DNA from: Trichoplax sp. H2
Lineage: Eukaryota; Placozoa; Uniplacotomia; Trichoplacea
Direction of reading: 5' to 3'
DNA length: 25,245 nt
Assembly (NCBI GenBank): GCA_003344405.1
Contig: NOWV01000402.1
Location: 1-25,245, forward strand
Shown: positions 21,601 through 25,245 of the stretch, one piece after another
How the letters are laid out: the number at the start of each line of letters is the position of its first letter
Numbering within the stretch: the first letter of the stretch is position 1
Translations under genes and position numbers: made by a program
Notes under the pieces: generated by a model
The model's database searches: none
What the model was told of the DNA's origin: nothing
Seen by the model: only the letters and a program-made list of their open reading frames with translations

Positions 21601-23262
21601 AGAGACGCTACTTGTATCAGTCTCATTAATTGTACTACAAGTTTCTTTGCTGGTTTTGTTGTCTTTTCTGTCATTGGATATATGTCAGAACAACAAGGAC
21701 TTCCTGTTTCGTCAGTAGTTAGCCAAGGTTTGTTTATCTTGTTTACTATTACTCATTATTGAGTTACAATTATTTTACTGATTATTATAAGATCAAATAT
21801 CAACACATCTATCATATCCTAGCAGAAGTATGTCTAACTGTCTATATGAGAAACGATTAGCTAATAGACGATCGATATTGTAGGTCCAGGTCTTGTATTT
21901 ATGGTATATCCAGCTGGTTTGGCTACTCTACCAGGTGCTAACTTCTGGTCAATTATTTTCTTCATGATGTTAATCACACTTGGTATAGATACTGAAGTGA
22001 GTCTATCAAGATTTCCTGTTATAAATAATTTAATTACATTTAAATATAAATTCTCTAGGAGGTGTAAGATATGAAAGAAAAGATGAGTAAATTTCACTTT
22101 CTATCAGTCAATAATCCATTTATTCGGATATATGTGATTTAGATGGGTGGAATAGAAGCTATGACAACTGGAATCACCGATGTATGGCCTAAATATTTGC
22201 CTTACAAGGAGTTGCTAACATTGGTTATTTGCGTTGTTACATATCTTCTAGGATTAGCCTGTGTTACTACGGTTAGAATAATTTCTGGATAGCTATAATT
22301 AATCGATGCTGATATTAGAATCCGATTTCTTTGATATGATCCCATTTAGAAATAATTATAGACTGACAATCACTTATAGTAAATTTGTACTATTCATTAA
22401 TAGGGAGGGTTTTACATCTTTACCTTGATCAATTGGTATTCCGCCGAAATAGGACTTTTCATGACGGCTCTCGTTGAGATTATTGCTGTTTCCTATATTT
22501 ACGGTTGGAAAATTAATATTAGATGCATATAGGTTATCATACCTTGGGATATTCTTACTTTAATTCATTTTATTATGGATACAACTGGGTTGAATAGGTG
22601 GTAATCGCTTTGCTAGAACTATTGCTCGATGTACTAAAAAATCTGTGTGGATCCATTGGAAAGTTTGTTGGTATTTTCTAACTCCTGTCATGATTTTTGT
22701 ACGTTCTTGTACGTTCTTAAAATTTCTTATACTGTCTCTGTCTAATCATTGTATTTGATAAAAGTTGGTTTATGATTGACGTCTAACTTTGTGATTATCG
22801 ATACGAAATATTTAAAAAATTTTAAGGCTTGCTTTTTTGGTATTGTAGGTAGTGGTACTTCTGAGTTGCATCTTTTATAGCCCAGTTGTATATGGCAATA
22901 ACCTTCCTTTTCCATGGTGGGGTGAATTTCTAGGCTGGATAATGACAGGGTCCATTTTGGCTTGCATTGTGCTTCCGGGGATTTATAGATTCATTACCAT
23001 GGACGGGTCTTATAAAGAGGTAAGTCTAGCAAGTATATTCTATTTCGAACGGGTCCACTAGTTGTCTGGAATTGCACTTAAATCGATCTACGTCTATTTT
23101 ATTCCACAGCGAATTGTCAGATTAATATTCGTTCCTAAAACAGAAGAGGAATTAGAAGAGGAAGGTCTATCAGCTGATATCGACATTAACTTTAACGGCG
23201 ATGAGAAAGAGCCAACCATTATAGGTCAAAAGCAGTGGTATGGCATTGAATCAACAGTATAA
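18613..23262 (+). CDS. Gene D: SLC6 Na+/Cl- -coupled transporter, complete, 13 exons, PDZ-ligand-like end
   Basis: Exons: 18613-18796, 19976-20110, 20203-20413, 20586-20718, 21120-21254, 21400-21503, 21603-21727, 21884-21996, 22143-22271, 22404-22503, 22598-22698, 22849-23019, 23110-23262. All introns are GT-AG and the product is 597 residues. The start has A at -3, G at +4 and an in-frame TAG at 18580. Exons 2-12 match gene C exactly in length and phase; only the tails differ. Family marks: acidic N-tail, latch Arg26-x-x-Trp29, TM1 [14 protein letters not shown] with Gly45 at the monoamine Asp position, Tyr68/Gln274/Ser278/Asn310 chloride site, TM3 Tyr123, Asp378-Thr379 in TM8, gate Glu448, EL2 disulfide Cys147-Cys156, sequons Asn160 and Asn165. 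The tail is acidic (EEELEEEG) and ends -ESTV, a class I PDZ-ligand pattern. Plasma-membrane symporter; an amino-acid-type substrate is inferred, identity unknown. Confidence 0.93.
18797..19975. other. Gene D intron 1, 1.2 kb
   Basis: Donor GTAATG after a split Gly codon, acceptor AAATAG before GCTTTCTTG, the same position and phase as intron 1 of gene C. No gene, RNA or clear repeat family is recognised inside. Reading through the donor soon reaches a stop. Confidence 0.75.
20719..21119. other. Gene D intron 4 with a 95-bp tandem duplication
   Basis: Donor GTAAGA, acceptor CCGATAG. A unit starting TGTAGTTAACTAGAATAGTTC at 20819 recurs as TGTAGTTAATTAAAATAGTTC at 20914. Each is followed by a GTT-rich stretch, CAT-x-ATGACxAC and an AAxTTAxxxCTATAxTACT end. 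The equivalent gene C intron (10746-10935) is 190 bp, so the duplication explains much of the size difference. Confidence 0.65.
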
Positions 23263-23265
23263 GTG

Positions 23266-23310
23266 TTCGTGCGTCACGAAGCGATAGTTTTATTACGAGT
23301 TTTTTACTCG
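23266..23310 (+). repeat. Two short hairpins just after the gene D stop codon
   Basis: TTCGTG-CGT-CACGAA (23266-23280) begins 3 bp after the stop. CGAGT-TTTTT-ACTCG (23296-23310) follows. Both stems are perfect but short (6 and 5 bp). They are unrelated in sequence to the A/C hairpins. Confidence 0.5.
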
Positions 23311-23396
23311 GGTTTTGTCTTCTATTTATATCAATTAAAAGTATTTACTCTTTGCTAGTTCATAAGATTTGAGTCAATTCGTATTTAAAGGAAGGC

Positions 23397-23402
23397 AATA
23401 AA
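23397..23402 (+). promoter_or_regulatory. Candidate poly(A) signal of gene D (AATAAA)
   Basis: Canonical AATAAA 135 bp after the stop codon, followed within about 20 bp by a TTTGTGGT stretch that could serve as the downstream element. Assigned by position only. Confidence 0.5.
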
Positions 23403-23689
23403 AGTCGTCAAAATTTGTGGTCATAATGCTTGCATTAAATATGGTCTATTTCATGATTTCCATTTAAAAATGATGCATTGACGTAATTTCTAGAACTAAT
23501 TCATAAGCTGGCCTTAGCTTAGCAAAGTTCCTAAGTCATGAAACATATTAAGTAGATTGCTCACCTAAATTGTTATAAGGTAAAAGCTAGAAATGTTGTC
23601 AAAGCTAATTCTTCATAAGCAAGTTCTTTATTATTATCTTACACGTCTTAGAACTGGAGTGGTCTTTTACCGAAATACTCGTTAATCCA

Positions 23690-24650
23690 GCACCTTAGAA
23701 TATTCTGAGCTTGAAAAACCTTGCAAAAATTAACTATCCCAGACATTATCAATAAGTGGAGATTAATTTCTAGAATAGCATGAGCAGGAACTCACCGAGC
23801 TCGATAAGCTTTGAAAAAACTAACTATTCTAAATATTATCTACAAGTGAAGATTGATTTCTATAACAGCATGAGCATAAACTCGTGGAGCCCGAAGAGCT
23901 TTGAAAAACTATCCTATATATTATTTATAAGTAGACATTAATTTCTAGATATTGTTTATGAGTAGAGGTTAATTTCTACAATAGCACGAGCATAAACTCA
24001 CTAAGCTCGGAAAGCCGTACAAAACTGACTATCCTAGACGTTATCTATAAATGAAGATTGAAATTTCTACAACTGCACGAACATAAACTCGCTGAGCTCG
24101 GGAAGCTTTGAACTAAGTATCCTAGATGCTGTCTACAAGTGAAGATTATTTCTATAACAGCATGAATATAAAATCACTAAGTTCGAAAAACCTTACGAAA
24201 CTAACTATCCTAGACGTTATCTATAAGTTAAGATTGAAATTTCTACAATAGCATAAGCATGAACTCGTTGAGCTTAGAAAAGCTTAGCAAAAACTAACTA
24301 TCCTAGATATTATTTGCAAGTGAAGATTAATTTTTACAACAGCACGAGCATAAACTCACTGAGCTCGAAAAACCTTGCAAAAATTACTATAACTATGCTA
24401 GATATTACCTGTAAGTGGAGATTAATTTCTAGAACAGTACGAGCATAAAGTCGCTGAGCTCAAAAAATCTTTGCAAAAATCTACTATTATAGAAGTTATC
24501 TGCAAGCGAAGATTAAAACTTCTGCAACTGCTCGAGCATAAACTCCTTGAGGTCGAAAAGCTTTGTAAAAAATCTGCTATCCTAAATAATATCTACTAGA
24601 AATGATAAATTTCTATAAGAGTATGAACATAAATTCATCGTGCTTGAAAA
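23690..24650. repeat. Minisatellite of about 93 bp, about ten copies
   Basis: A core of the form AGCAxGAGCATAAACTC followed by xCTGAGCTCGxAAAGC recurs near 23777, 23868, 23983, 24075, 24160, 24250, 24340, 24435, 24530 and 24620. Spacing is 85-95 bp, except for one 115-bp gap that holds a partial extra unit. Between cores each unit has AACTATCCTAGA, TTATCTAxAAGTGAAGATTxATTTCTA and CAACAGCA-like segments. Copies are diverged by substitutions and small indels. A degraded copy may begin at about 23690. Confidence 0.85.
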
Positions 24651-24659
24651 GCCAATACG

Positions 24660-25245
24660 ACAGTTTTGTCGCATTTCTAATCTCGATACAATTATTATCG
24701 ATACGAATTAATGCTAACAATTTTGTTGTATTTCTGATCTCTTTAGGTATTTCATCTATCAAAGACTGATTTAACTTTTTCCTTGGAGTTTGCATATGAT
24801 CTGTCTTTTAATTTGGATATCAATCACTCTATACGATATTATACAAATTTTTAGTGTCGTCTATCTACCATTATTATCGCTATAAGTCTACTATATAACG
24901 AAAATTCCTGTTTACTACGATAGCACCGCCATCGATTTCTTTACCGATTATAATTAATTATTAATTGTTATTGTCTATACAATTTAATGTTTCCAATTTG
25001 GGCGTATTTGTAATCTCGCTATGTTTACATCTGTCAAATACTAATTTAACTTTTACTTCGAGTTCATGTTTAGTCTATCAGACTCTATCTTTTATTTTAG
25101 ATATCAATCCTTTCTATATAGGATAGCATACTTACTATTCATACACCTAACTTATTTAGTATCGTCTGTCTCGTACAATCGTATAATTATTGTTAGATCT
25201 ATTCAATAATATATATTTTAATTTCACTACATACAGTTTCTAACC
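24660..25245. repeat. Direct repeat, two diverged copies about 280 bp apart
   Basis: GTATTTCTGATCTC, ACTGATTTAACTTTT and GGATATCAATC in the first copy (about 24716-24830) correspond to GTATTTGTAATCTC, ACTAATTTAACTTTT and AGATATCAATC in the second (about 24995-25110). Matching TTTAGT-x-TCGTCT segments follow in both. The second copy may continue beyond the window. Confidence 0.65.

Larger units (their letters stand above)
23263..25245. other. 3' flank of gene D, repeat-dominated, no gene seen
   Basis: After the probable transcript end near 23400 there is about 250 bp without recognisable structure, then the 93-bp minisatellite, then a second, unrelated direct repeat running to the window edge. 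The first exon of a further array member is not seen before 25245. The open frame on the minus strand at 24613-24795 lies across two repeat families and looks fortuitous. Confidence 0.7.

Noticed and set aside
23690-24650. CRISPR-like array
   Set aside because: The units are about 93 bp, diverged throughout and without unique spacers, in a eukaryotic gene cluster. It is a minisatellite.
1-25245. tRNA or other structured RNA genes
   Set aside because: Scanned for the tRNA B-box pattern GGTTCRANNCC and for cloverleaf-like arms. The near matches lacked the partner elements.

Overview
The window is animal nuclear DNA holding part of a head-to-tail tandem array of solute carrier family 6 (SLC6) genes, the Na+/Cl- -coupled neurotransmitter and amino-acid symporters. 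It is AT-rich by eye. The coding regions are split by many GT-AG introns whose exon joins rebuild a canonical SLC6 protein. AT richness, mostly short introns (about 85-450 bp apart from intron 1) and close tandem paralogues fit an early-branching invertebrate such as a placozoan. That assignment is an inference, not something the sequence proves.

Layout, all on the + strand. Gene A (1-397) is the last two coding exons of a gene that begins left of the window. A spacer follows, then relic B (3180-3375), a lone first exon with an internal TAG and no detectable downstream exons. Gene C (6469-13870) has 13 exons and an intact 588-residue reading frame. A second spacer (13871-18612) is homologous to the spacer after A. 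Gene D (18613-23262) has 13 exons and an intact 597-residue reading frame. The 3' flank of D is dominated by a minisatellite of about 93 bp per unit in about ten copies. Exons 2-12 of C and D have exactly the same lengths and phases, so the two genes are tandem duplicates of one ancestral gene.

Function. C and D keep the SLC6 chloride-site residues (Tyr, Gln, Ser, Asn), the TM1 Arg and TM10 Glu of the outer gate, the N-terminal Arg-x-x-Trp latch, the extracellular disulfide pair and N-glycosylation sequons. Both have Gly where monoamine carriers have Asp in TM1, which points to an amino-acid-type substrate. The exact substrate cannot be read from the sequence. The two proteins differ most in their tails: D ends in a class I PDZ-ligand-like -STV, C does not.

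Most notable signals. (1) The first 586 bp match 13474-14059 with only two substitutions, intron and 3' UTR included, and then drop abruptly to diverged homology. This suggests recent gene conversion or unequal crossing-over between A and C. (2) The shared A/C 3' end carries three strong inverted repeats in a row. (3) A guanine-quadruplex-type motif lies about 460 bp upstream of gene C. (4) Most introns and spacers longer than 500 bp have been enlarged by diverged local tandem repeats. I found no RNA gene, intact transposon, CRISPR array or prokaryotic feature.
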